A DNA stretch of 64,000 bases, taken from Allobosea sp. Root483D1. GTDB taxonomy: Bacteria; Pseudomonadota; Alphaproteobacteria; Rhizobiales; Beijerinckiaceae. The stretch spans positions 186,001-250,000 of the forward strand of contig NZ_LMJW01000016.1 in the NCBI RefSeq assembly GCF_001429505.1, written 5' to 3'. The notes beneath the pieces are model-generated. The model worked only from the letters and a program-made list of their open reading frames with translations, was not told the DNA's origin and made no database searches. Positions 1 through 7,437 of the stretch are shown here, piece after piece (position 1 is the first letter of the stretch; every line of letters starts with the position of its first letter). A program made the position numbers and the translations under genes.

Positions 1-2
1 TC

Positions 3-335
3 GCCGGCCGCGTCGCCTCGGTTGCCGACGGGCAGGCGACGGTCACCTGCGGCGAGGTCGGCGTCACCGGGCGCACGAGGTCGCAGGTCGCGGCCGGGCA
101 GGGCGCCCATATCTCGATCCGCCCCGAGGACCTGCATCCTGTGGCGGACGGCGCTCCGGGGCTTAAGGCCAAGGTCGTCTCGACCGAGTTCCACGGCCGC
201 GAATTCGTCGGCTTTGCCCGCATGGCGGACGACACGCCGCTGACCTTCCTGGCCGATAGCCGCATCGCGCCCGGCACCGAGATCCGCCTCGCCGCCGCTC
301 CTGATCGCGTCCTCGTCTTCGGAGAGGGCGCATGA
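3..335 (+). CDS. ABC transporter ATP-binding protein, C-terminal part (PotA-like), truncated by window start
   Basis: About 110 C-terminal residues are visible. They include the SIRPEDLHPV motif that joins the ATPase core to the TOBE domain in the PotA/MalK/CysA class, followed by a short beta-rich TOBE-like region ending RVLVFGEGA. The Walker motifs lie outside the window. The stop codon overlaps the ATG of the next gene (ATGA), and two spermidine/putrescine-type permeases follow, so this is the energising subunit of a polyamine- or opine-type importer. The substrate cannot be read because the binding protein is not in view. Confidence 0.85.
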   Translation, partial: AGRVASVADGQATVTCGEVGVTGRTRSQVAAGQGAHISIRPEDLHPVADGAPGLKAKVVSTEFHGREFVGFARMADDTPLTFLADSRIAPGTEIRLAAAPDRVLVFGEGA

Positions 336-1240
336 GCACCCTGTCTGGCGCGGCGCCCGGCACCGTCGAGATTCCGCTCAAGCAGCGCCTCGCCGCGCGC
401 GGGCTCGACGGGCTGACCCTGCTCGTCTTGCCCGCGGTGATCTTCCTGCTGGCGCTGTTCATCTACCCGTTCTTTTACGGGCTCTTCCTGTCCTTCAATC
501 CGAAGGCCGGCGGGGCGCTGGCGAACTACCAGCGCTTCTTCTCGGATTCCTTCCTCTACGGCACGATCGCGACCACGCTCTGGCTCGCCATGCCGGTGAC
601 CATCCTGACTCTGCTGCTGGCGATCCCTATCGCCTTCCGCGTCCGGCTGATGAAGAACCAGCGCCTGCTCACCACCATCCTGGTGATTCCGATCACGCTC
701 GGCACCGTGCTCGTCGCCGAAGGGCTCTTGAACTATCTCGGCCCGCAGGGCTGGTTCAACCGCACGCTGATGGCGATCGGCCTGATCTCGAGCCCGGTGA
801 AGCTCCTGCATAATTACTGGGGCGTGATGCTCTCGCTGGTCATCACCGGCTTCCCCTTCACCTTCCTCTTGACGCTGTCCTATCTCACCGGCGTCGATCC
901 GGCGCTGGAGCAGGCCGGCGCAACGCTCGGCGCCGGACCCTGGGAGCGCTTCAAGCACATCCTCCTGCCGCTGCTGCTGCCCGGCCTCGCCATCACCTTC
1001 TGCCTCAGCTTCGTCCAGGCCTTCTCGGTCTTTCCCTCGGCGGTGCTGTTAGGGGCGCCAGCGGGCCCGACGCGCGTGATCTCGATCGCCGCCTACCAGG
1101 CCGCCTTCGAGGAATACGACTACTCGATGGCCTCGGCCGTCGCGATGATCATGGGCATGGTCCAGCTCGCCATCGTCGTCGCGGTGCTCGGCCTGCGCGG
1201 CATGCTCTATCGCGGCCCGGCCGGCGGCGGGAAGGGCTGA
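332..1240 (+). CDS. ABC transporter permease, PotB/spermidine-putrescine type
   Basis: This 302-residue inner-membrane protein has about six hydrophobic segments. It carries a permease EAA-like loop around EQAGATLGAGPWERFKHILLPLLLPG, the contact site for the ATPase. The N-terminal 30 residues are cytoplasmic and are followed by the first membrane span (LLVLPAVIFLLALFIYPF). It overlaps the ATPase gene by 4 nt and is followed after 4 nt by a second permease, which is the usual PotA-B-C order. Family assignment is firm; substrate is inferred only as polyamine-like or a related small cation. Confidence 0.88.
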   Translation: MSTLSGAAPGTVEIPLKQRLAARGLDGLTLLVLPAVIFLLALFIYPFFYGLFLSFNPKAGGALANYQRFFSDSFLYGTIATTLWLAMPVTILTLLLAIPIAFRVRLMKNQRLLTTILVIPITLGTVLVAEGLLNYLGPQGWFNRTLMAIGLISSPVKLLHNYWGVMLSLVITGFPFTFLLTLSYLTGVDPALEQAGATLGAGPWERFKHILLPLLLPGLAITFCLSFVQAFSVFPSAVLLGAPAGPTRVISIAAYQAAFEEYDYSMASAVAMIMGMVQLAIVVAVLGLRGMLYRGPAGGGKG

Positions 1241-1244
1241 TCCG

Positions 1245-2075
1245 ATGGTCAAGGACACCCGCCTTTCCACCAAGCTCTGGGCCGCGGCCAACTGGACGCT
1301 GATCGGCTTTTTCATCGTCAACCTGTTCGGCATGATCGCGGCGGTGGTGACGAGCTCGTTCTCGACGCGCTGGCTGCGCTCCTGGCTGCCGGATGGCTGG
1401 ACGACGCGCTGGTACGGCGCCGCCTGGAGCGAGTTCCAGCTCGGCGACGTGCTGACGGTCACCTTCCAGATCGTCTTCCTCGTGGTCTTCCTGTCGGGGC
1501 TGATCGGCGTGCCCGCCGCCTATGCGCTGGCGCGGCGCGACTTCCCCGGCAAGAAGCTGGTGATGCTGCTCTTCCTGCTGCCGCTGCTGGTGCCGCCGAT
1601 CACCTTCGGCATCCCGCTCGCGACGGTGCTCTATCGCACCGGGCTCGCCGGCTCGATGTCGGGCGTGGTGCTCGCCAATCTCGTGCCGACGGTGCCCTTC
1701 GTCATCCTGGTGATGATCCCGTTCATCGAGCAGATCGACACCAAGATCGAGGCGGCGGCGCGCGTCTTCGGCGCCAACACCTTCAAGCTCTTCGTCTACG
1801 TGCTGCTGCCGCTGCTGATGCCCGGCATCCTCGCTGCGCTGCTGCTGGTGCTGGTCCGCACGATCGCGATGTTCGAGCTGACCTTCCTCACCGCCGGTCC
1901 GACCAGCCAGACCCTGGTCGTCGCGCTCTACTATGCCGTCTTCGCCGCCGGCGTCCGCGCCGTGCAGTCGATCGACGCCATGGCGGTGATCTACATGGTG
2001 ACGACGCTGATCTGGCTCATCATCGCGCTGCGCTTCGTCAACCCGACGCAGATCGTGGCGCGGGCGAAGCGGTAG
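1245..2075 (+). CDS. ABC transporter permease, PotC type
   Basis: This 276-residue protein has six predicted membrane segments and the EAA-like motif EAAARVFGANTFKLFVYVLLPLLMPG typical of the second permease of PotABCD-like importers. It begins 4 nt after the first permease and would form the heterodimeric channel with it. Nothing follows in the operon: the next gene, a topoisomerase, is of unrelated function and is separated by a perfect hairpin that may end or attenuate the transcript. Confidence 0.88.
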   Translation: MVKDTRLSTKLWAAANWTLIGFFIVNLFGMIAAVVTSSFSTRWLRSWLPDGWTTRWYGAAWSEFQLGDVLTVTFQIVFLVVFLSGLIGVPAAYALARRDFPGKKLVMLLFLLPLLVPPITFGIPLATVLYRTGLAGSMSGVVLANLVPTVPFVILVMIPFIEQIDTKIEAAARVFGANTFKLFVYVLLPLLMPGILAALLLVLVRTIAMFELTFLTAGPTSQTLVVALYYAVFAAGVRAVQSIDAMAVIYMVTTLIWLIIALRFVNPTQIVARAKR

Positions 2076-2103
2076 GCCGGAACAACCCGCGGCCTCCCGC
2101 ATT

Positions 2104-2130
2104 CCTCCGCAGCCGGTCGAGCTGCGGAGG
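2104..2130 (+). promoter_or_regulatory. 10-bp perfect hairpin burying the Shine-Dalgarno of topoisomerase IB
   Basis: CCTCCGCAGC (2104-2113) pairs perfectly with GCTGCGGAGG (2121-2130) around a 7-nt loop. The GGAGG at 2126-2130 sits 6 nt before the ATG at 2137, an ideal ribosome-binding position, yet it lies wholly inside the stem. No T-run follows, so a simple intrinsic terminator is unlikely. The likely roles are translational repression of the topoisomerase, or a 3' stabilising stem for the upstream permease mRNA. Confidence 0.55.
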
Positions 2131-2136
2131 CGCTGA

Positions 2137-3159
2137 ATGGTCACCAAGAGCAAGGGAAGCGCCGCGGCGAGCACAGGCCGCCTGCGCCGCGTCAGCGTCG
2201 ACGACCTCACCATCCGCCGCGTCCGTGTCGGCCGCAATTTCGGCTATCGCGACGCCGAAGGCGGCAAGATCACCGACGAGGAGACGCTGGCGCGCATCCG
2301 CTCGCTGGCGATCCCTCCGGCCTATGAGGATGTGCTGATCGCCAGCGATCCGCGCGCCCATCTCCAGGCGATCGGCCGCGACGACGCCGGCCGCATCCAG
2401 CATCGCTATCATCCCGATTGGGAGAAGGTGCGCGAGCGCCGCAAGCTGAAGCGTCTTGCCCAGCTGATCGACGCCCTGCCGAAGCTGCGCCAGCGTATCG
2501 CCACGGACCTGAAGGATCGCACGCTCTCGCGCGACAAGGCACTCGCCTGCGCCGCCGCGGTCATCGATCGCTGCCATATCCGCGTCGGCAACGAGGTCTA
2601 TGCCCGCACCAATGGCAGCCATGGCGCCTCGACCCTGCTGAAGCGCCATGTCACCGTCACCGGCCGGCAGGTCGCGCTCGCCTTCCGCGGCAAGAGCGGC
2701 AAGGACATCGCCTGCGGGCGCGATGATGCTCCGCTCGCGCGAGCGCTGACGCGATTGAAGACATTGCCCGGCAAGCGCCTGTTCCAGTACCGGGCCGAGG
2801 ACGGCCTGGTCGTGGCGATCGATGCGGCTGACATCAACGCTTACATGAAGGAGGCGACCGGCCTGCCGATATCGAGCAAGGACCTGCGTATGCTCGCCGC
2901 CAATGCCGCTGCCGCCGAGCTCCTGCTTTCGACCGAGATCGCCGCCAGCGAGCGCGGCCGCAAGCGCCAGCTCGCCGACATCATGCGCGCCATCGCCGAG
3001 CGGCTGGTCAACACGCCGGCCGTGGTGCGCAAGAGCTATGTCCACGCCATCGTCGTCGACGCCTATGCCAGCGGCCGCCTCAGCCGCGCCTATCGCAAGG
3101 CGCGCGGTCGCGGCGGCTGCTCACGCATCGAGCGGGCGCTGGGCTTGCTGGCGGCGTGA
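2137..3159 (+). CDS. DNA topoisomerase IB (poxvirus/eukaryotic-like)
   Basis: This 340-residue enzyme relaxes supercoils through a 3'-phosphotyrosyl intermediate. Visible hallmarks are the N-terminal block VGRNFGYRDAEGGKI with LAIPPAYEDV, the GRDDAGRIQHRYHPDW block, the catalytic-core RVGNEVYARTNGSHGASTLL, the KDLR segment (Arg251) and the active-site tyrosine in NTPAVVRKSYVH (Tyr301). In many bacterial relatives the KDFR segment continues TWAGT; here it reads MLAAN, a divergent sequence next to a catalytic arginine. It stands alone, without a gene partner. The start is fixed by the GGAGG 6 nt upstream, which is sequestered in a hairpin. Confidence 0.92.
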   Translation: MVTKSKGSAAASTGRLRRVSVDDLTIRRVRVGRNFGYRDAEGGKITDEETLARIRSLAIPPAYEDVLIASDPRAHLQAIGRDDAGRIQHRYHPDWEKVRERRKLKRLAQLIDALPKLRQRIATDLKDRTLSRDKALACAAAVIDRCHIRVGNEVYARTNGSHGASTLLKRHVTVTGRQVALAFRGKSGKDIACGRDDAPLARALTRLKTLPGKRLFQYRAEDGLVVAIDAADINAYMKEATGLPISSKDLRMLAANAAAAELLLSTEIAASERGRKRQLADIMRAIAERLVNTPAVVRKSYVHAIVVDAYASGRLSRAYRKARGRGGCSRIERALGLLAA

Positions 3160-3261
3160 GCAGGATGCATGGCCGCCTGCCAGTGCCGGGCGGCGACGGG
3201 GGTTGAACCCGACGGGCGCGCTGGCCAAGCTCGGACCAAATCATCCGAGGAAGCGCCAGGC

Positions 3262-4407
3262 ATGTTTCTCACCAATTCCGACATGGTCGAGCTGATCGAG
3301 CTGCGTCATGCCCTCCACCGCGCGCCGGAGATCTCAGGCGAGGAGCGCGAGACGGCCAAGGCAATCGTCGGCTTCCTCGCGCCGAGCGCGCCCGACCGCA
3401 TCGTCACCGATCTCGGCGGTCATGGCGTCGCTGCGATCTATGAAGGCACCGAAGCCGGCCCGACCGTGCTGATCCGGTGCGAGCTCGATGCACTGCCGAT
3501 CGAGGATCTCTCCGGTGTGCCGCATAGCTCGCAGGTGCCGGGCAAGGGCCACCTTTGCGGCCATGACGGCCATATGGCCACCGTCGCGGCGCTGTCGCGC
3601 GGGCTCGGCCGGCAGCGGCCGGAGCGCGGGCGCGCCATCCTGCTGTTCCAGCCGGCCGAAGAAACCGGTGCCGGTGCCGCAGCCGTGATCGCTGATCCCA
3701 GGTTCAAGGAGATCGCGCCCGACTTCTCCTTCTCGCTGCACAACAAGCCCGGCCTGCCGCTGGGCGGTGTCCGGATTTCGGAAGGTCCCGCCAACTGCGC
3801 CTCGCGTGGGTTGAAGGTGGTGCTGACCGGCCACACCTCGCATGCCGCCACGCCAGAGCACGCGATATCGCCGATGAAGGCGCTCGCCCGCCTGATGCCG
3901 GAGCTGACTGCGCTCGGCCAGGGTGGCGCGCTCGAGGGCAATTACCGTCTCGTCACGGTGACCCATGCCAGCATGGGCGAGCCGGCCTTCGGCATTACCC
4001 CTGGTCGCGCTGAACTCTGGGCGACGCTGCGCACGCTGAACGATGCGTTGATGGGCTCGCTCTGCGCCGAAGCCGAGGCGCTTGTGCGCGAAGCCGCCTC
4101 GGCCGGCGGGCTCTCCGTGACGATGGATTACCATGACGTCTTCCATCACTGCGAGAATGATCCCGAGGCGGTGGCGCATCTGCGCCGCGCCTGCGACGAG
4201 GAGGGCATTGCGCGTGGCGAGACGCCGCCGCAGCGCGGCTCCGAGGATTTCGGCCTGTTCGGCCGCTCCTCGAAATCGGCGATGTTCCTGCTCGGCTCCG
4301 GCGAAGATACGCCGCCACTGCACAATCCCGACTACGACTTCCCCGATGCATTGATCGCGCCCGGCGCCCGCGTCTTCATGCGCACGATCAGGAACCTGCT
4401 GGGTTAG
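3262..4407 (+). CDS. M20 family amidohydrolase (IAA-amino-acid/hippurate hydrolase type)
   Basis: This is a 381-residue cytoplasmic metallopeptidase-family enzyme. The M20D signature is present: ELRHALHRAPEISGEE at the N-terminus, the metal-binding CGHDGHM segment, and FQPAEETGAG with the catalytic glutamates. The dimerisation domain lies around residues 175-290. Family members cleave N-acyl amino acids such as hippurate or indole-acetyl amino acids. The open frame extends to 3169, but 3262 gives the canonical N-terminus. The gene is single, between topoisomerase IB and cobF, and its substrate is not predictable from the sequence. Confidence 0.88.
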   Translation: MFLTNSDMVELIELRHALHRAPEISGEERETAKAIVGFLAPSAPDRIVTDLGGHGVAAIYEGTEAGPTVLIRCELDALPIEDLSGVPHSSQVPGKGHLCGHDGHMATVAALSRGLGRQRPERGRAILLFQPAEETGAGAAAVIADPRFKEIAPDFSFSLHNKPGLPLGGVRISEGPANCASRGLKVVLTGHTSHAATPEHAISPMKALARLMPELTALGQGGALEGNYRLVTVTHASMGEPAFGITPGRAELWATLRTLNDALMGSLCAEAEALVREAASAGGLSVTMDYHDVFHHCENDPEAVAHLRRACDEEGIARGETPPQRGSEDFGLFGRSSKSAMFLLGSGEDTPPLHNPDYDFPDALIAPGARVFMRTIRNLLG

Positions 4408-4460
4408 CGGTCGCATACTCCTGCGTGCTATGCGGCGCCTCTAATGGAACAGGGGTGCCC

Positions 4461-5222
4461 ATGCGCAGGATCAGGATCATCGGCATCGGCGCCGGCAACC
4501 CCGAGCACATGACGATCCAGGCGATCAAGGCGCTCAACACCGCCGATATCGTCTTCGTGCCAGACAAGGGCGCCGAGAAATCTGCCTTGCGCGAACTGCG
4601 CGAGGAAATCTGCCGGCGCTATATCGAGCGCGACGGCTGGCGCACCGTGCCGCTCACCGTGCCCAAGCGTGCCGCTGCGGGCGACGATTATCGCGGGAGT
4701 GTCGACGACTGGCATGCGGTGCTCGCCGAAAGCTATGAGCGGCTGTTCCGCGACGAGCTCAGCGAAGACCAGACCGGCGCGCTCCTCGTCTGGGGTGATC
4801 CGTCGCTCTACGACAGCACGCTGCGCATCATCGAGGCCGTGCGCGCCCGTGGGCTGGCCTTCGACTACGACGTCATCCCCGGCATCACCAGCGTCCAGGT
4901 ACTGGCAGCGGCACATCGCCTCGTGCTCAACCGGATCGGCGAGCCCGTCACCATCACGACCGGCCGCAAGCTCGCCGAAGGCGGCTTTCGCGACGATGCC
5001 GGCAGTACCGTGGTGATGCTCGATGGCGAGCAGGCCTTCGCGAAGATCGATCCCGCCAACCTCGAGATCTGGTGGGGCGCCTATCTCGGCGCGCCGCAGG
5101 AGATCCTGGCTTCCGGCCCGCTAGCCGGGGTCTCGGATGAGATCGCCCGCAGGCGCGAAGCGGCCCGCGCCGAAAACGGCTGGATCATGGATACTTATCT
5201 GCTCAGGCGGGGCGAGGGCTGA
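4461..5222 (+). CDS. cobF: Precorrin-6A synthase (deacetylating), CobF
   Basis: This 253-residue enzyme of the tetrapyrrole methylase fold methylates C-1 of precorrin-5 with loss of acetate in aerobic cobalamin synthesis. Support comes from the N-terminal RIRIIGIGAGNPEHMTIQAIKAL, the glycine-rich LLVWGDPSLYDSTLRI loop and the SAM-pocket segment VIPGITSVQVLAAAHR. ATG 4461 is preceded by AGGGG at a good distance; an in-frame upstream ATG at 4425 would add 12 uncharacteristic residues. The gene is isolated from the other cobalamin genes here (cobS and cobT near 25-27 kb), so the pathway is scattered in this genome. Confidence 0.93.
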   Translation: MRRIRIIGIGAGNPEHMTIQAIKALNTADIVFVPDKGAEKSALRELREEICRRYIERDGWRTVPLTVPKRAAAGDDYRGSVDDWHAVLAESYERLFRDELSEDQTGALLVWGDPSLYDSTLRIIEAVRARGLAFDYDVIPGITSVQVLAAAHRLVLNRIGEPVTITTGRKLAEGGFRDDAGSTVVMLDGEQAFAKIDPANLEIWWGAYLGAPQEILASGPLAGVSDEIARRREAARAENGWIMDTYLLRRGEG

Positions 5223-5248
5223 CCAGCGGAGTTTGCCGTTAGGCCACC

Positions 5249-5258
5249 ATACCGGTAT
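5249..5258. promoter_or_regulatory. Palindrome ATACCGGTAT, candidate GntR operator
   Basis: A perfect 10-bp palindrome sits 32 bp before the start of the GntR/FCD regulator at 5291. Many FadR/FCD-type regulators bind short palindromes near their own promoter, so autoregulation is plausible. A GAGGAG ribosome-binding site lies between it and the start codon. Confidence 0.4.
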
Positions 5259-5290
5259 CATCTCTGCCGGCTGGCCGAGGAGTTTAACTC

Positions 5291-6007
5291 ATGGACATCT
5301 CGCTCCGGCTGCGTGATCCGATTGCACCGCAGCTCGTCGCGGCCCTCCGCCAGGCGATCATCGCCAGCGAACTTCGCCCCGGAGAAGCGCTTTCGGAGAA
5401 GGAGATTGCCGGCCGCTTCGGCGTCAGCCGCCAGCCGGTGCGCGAGGCCTTCATCAAGCTCTCGGAAGCCGGGCTGGTACAGATCCTGCCGAGCCGCGGC
5501 ACCTATGTGATGAAGATCTCGATGCGCGAGGTCGCCAATGCCCGCTTCGTGCGCGAGGCGGTCGAATGCGCCCTGGCACGGGCGGCGAGCCGATTGATCG
5601 ATCCTGGCGGCGTTGCCCGCTTGCGCCGCCTGATCGCCGAGCAAGCCGCTGCTGCCGAGCGCAGCGACTATTCCGATTTCACCGTGCTGGACGAGGCCTT
5701 CCATCAGGCTATCGCCGAGATCGTCGATTGCGACTATGCCGGCAAGGTGGTCGAGAGCGCCCGCGCCCAGACCGACAGGGTGCGTTTTCTGTCGCTGCCA
5801 GGTACCTCGCCGATCCCGCTGCTGATCACCCAGCACAACGCCATCGTCGATGCGCTCGAGACCGGCGATTCCGACATGGCCGCGACCGCGATGCGCATCC
5901 ATCTCCGCGAAATCCTGAATGCACTGCCGCGTATCGCCGCCGAGCATCCGGACCTGTTCGAGGACGAGGAGCTGCCGGCCCATACGAGGGTGCCGCGTCA
6001 GCGCTGA
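5291..6007 (+). CDS. GntR family transcriptional regulator, FCD (FadR) subfamily
   Basis: This 238-residue protein has an N-terminal winged helix (residues about 10-75, with EKEIAGRFGVSRQPVREAFIKLSEAGLV) and a C-terminal all-helical FCD effector domain (about 85-220). The FCD metal/ligand motif is visible as DEAFHQAIAEI and ITQHNAIVDALETGD. Such proteins respond to carboxylic or sugar acids. A GAGGAG site precedes the ATG. It is convergent with the MocR gene, overlapping its 3' end by 10 nt. No dedicated target operon is adjacent except possibly itself. Confidence 0.88.
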   Translation: MDISLRLRDPIAPQLVAALRQAIIASELRPGEALSEKEIAGRFGVSRQPVREAFIKLSEAGLVQILPSRGTYVMKISMREVANARFVREAVECALARAASRLIDPGGVARLRRLIAEQAAAAERSDYSDFTVLDEAFHQAIAEIVDCDYAGKVVESARAQTDRVRFLSLPGTSPIPLLITQHNAIVDALETGDSDMAATAMRIHLREILNALPRIAAEHPDLFEDEELPAHTRVPRQR

Positions 6008-7335
6008 TCGCCTCGCTGCGCCGCCTTGATCAGTGCGTCGGCGACGCGGTCATAGTCCTGCGCCAGGATCGCGGTCGCGACCCGGACATGCTCGGTCGGC
6101 CGCGCCGCGCATTTGCTGCCGGGCAGCACCGCGATGCCATGTGCGGCCAGCGTCACCAGCGCGAACTGCTCGGACTCCACAGGCACCCAGATGCACAGCC
6201 CGTCGCTCTCCGGCATTGCGAGCCCTCGTTCAGCCAGGCAGTTGACCAGCGCCCACCGGCGTTCGGCGTAGATCGCACGGGCCTGCGCCACCTGCCGGCC
6301 GGTCTCGGCATCGGTCAGAAGCCAGGCAGTCGCGGCCTGCAGCAGCCGGCTGGTCCAGCCCGAGGAGAAGCTGCGATAGGACTGGATCTGCCGGATCACC
6401 ATGGCTGGTGCCGACAGCACGGCGATCCGAAGGTCCGGACCGAGCGATTTCGAGAACGAGCGGATATGCACAACCCGCTCCGGCATCGTCGCGCCCAGGC
6501 TGATCGGCGGGTGGATCGAGACGTCGCCGATGCCGTCATCCTCGATCACCAGTGTGTCGCTTCCAGCGAGCGCCTGGCCGAGTTCGGCAAGCCGCGAGGC
6601 GCTGACGTTTTGGCCGGTGACCGAATGGGTGCGAGGCTGGAAGATGAAGGCGGACGGCCGCCGCTGCAGCGCAGCCGCGAGTTCGCCGGGCAGGGGGCCT
6701 TCGGCGTCGCGGGCGACCGGCAGGATCTCGGCGCCGAGGTCCTCGATGATATCGAGCAGCCGCATCGCCGTCGGGTCCTCGATTGCGACGCAGGAGCCGG
6801 GAAGTACGGTCGCGTGCAGTACCGAATAGACCGCGTTGTAGCCGCCATTGATGGCGAGGAAGGCGTCCGGCCGGTAGGGCCAGTCCGGCGCTACTGCCTC
6901 GCGCAGCGCCGGCAGGATCGGCGTGCGCTCATAGCTGTTGAGGTTCTCGGCCGTTGCCGCCTGGGCCAGCGCCTCGCGCAATGGCGGCAGCAGCGCCGCA
7001 TCCGGGACCGCGAGCGAGAGGTCGAGCGCGTCCGGCCCGAAATCGGCGACGCTCGCCATCCGTGTCGGCCTCGGCGTCGCATTGTCGCCGCTGACCCAGG
7101 CGCCGCCGCGTCCGCGGCCCGAGACGATCTTCTGCCGCTTCAGTTCACTCCAGGCTTCCGAGACCGTGCCGGGGCTGACGCCGAGCCGATAGGCGAGGTC
7201 GCGCACGGTCGGCAGCCGCGTGCCGACCGGCAGCAGCCCGGAGCGGATCATCTGGCTCAGGTCGAGCGCGATGCCGCGTGCGGTGTGCTGCGTCAGGCGG
7301 CTCGCCAGCCAGGAGGCGTCGGGGTGGTCGGTCAT
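5998..7335 (-). CDS. MocR-type regulator (GntR helix-turn-helix fused to class I aminotransferase domain)
   Basis: This 445-residue protein has a winged helix at residues about 15-78 (LPTVRDLAYRLGVSPGTVSEAW). An aminotransferase-fold domain follows, with the PLP-binding lysine in IRSFSKSLGP (Lys296) and a conserved Asp in VIEDDGIGD. MocR proteins use PLP as a sensor cofactor rather than catalysing transamination. The gene is divergent from the operon starting at 7438, and the shared intergenic region carries palindromes, so it most likely controls that amidase/amino acid transport operon and itself. Confidence 0.9.
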   Translation of the reverse strand: MTDHPDASWLASRLTQHTARGIALDLSQMIRSGLLPVGTRLPTVRDLAYRLGVSPGTVSEAWSELKRQKIVSGRGRGGAWVSGDNATPRPTRMASVADFGPDALDLSLAVPDAALLPPLREALAQAATAENLNSYERTPILPALREAVAPDWPYRPDAFLAINGGYNAVYSVLHATVLPGSCVAIEDPTAMRLLDIIEDLGAEILPVARDAEGPLPGELAAALQRRPSAFIFQPRTHSVTGQNVSASRLAELGQALAGSDTLVIEDDGIGDVSIHPPISLGATMPERVVHIRSFSKSLGPDLRIAVLSAPAMVIRQIQSYRSFSSGWTSRLLQAATAWLLTDAETGRQVAQARAIYAERRWALVNCLAERGLAMPESDGLCIWVPVESEQFALVTLAAHGIAVLPGSKCAARPTEHVRVATAILAQDYDRVADALIKAAQRGDQR

Positions 7336-7344
7336 CGAATCAAA

Positions 7345-7396
7345 AATGAATGTTCAGGAACGTAATAGCGATTGATCAGGTTAAATGAACATTTAA
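7345..7396. promoter_or_regulatory. Divergent MocR operator region with palindromes
   Basis: TTAAATGAACATTTAA (7381-7396) is a 7-2-7 perfect inverted repeat. AATGTTCA at 7349-7356 is the exact inverse of TGAACATT at 7386-7393, and AATGAA also recurs directly at 7345 and 7384. The block is AT-rich in GC-rich surroundings and lies between the MocR start (7335) and the divergent operon, which fits a two-site regulator-binding region. Confidence 0.6.
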
Positions 7397-7437
7397 TCTC
7401 GGCGCTGTCCAAGGTTTATCTGCAGCGAGGCGATGGC

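Noticed and set aside
1149-2237. Long reverse-strand open frame (362 codons) across the permease gene
   Set aside because: Composition is extreme (Arg/His/Asp-rich), it runs antisense to two clear permeases and has no recognisable domain; it is a GC-bias shadow.
3163-3200. GC-rich imperfect inverted repeat after topoisomerase IB as a terminator
   Set aside because: The stem has a mismatch, the loop is long and no T-run follows; it is not distinguishable from background in this GC-rich DNA.
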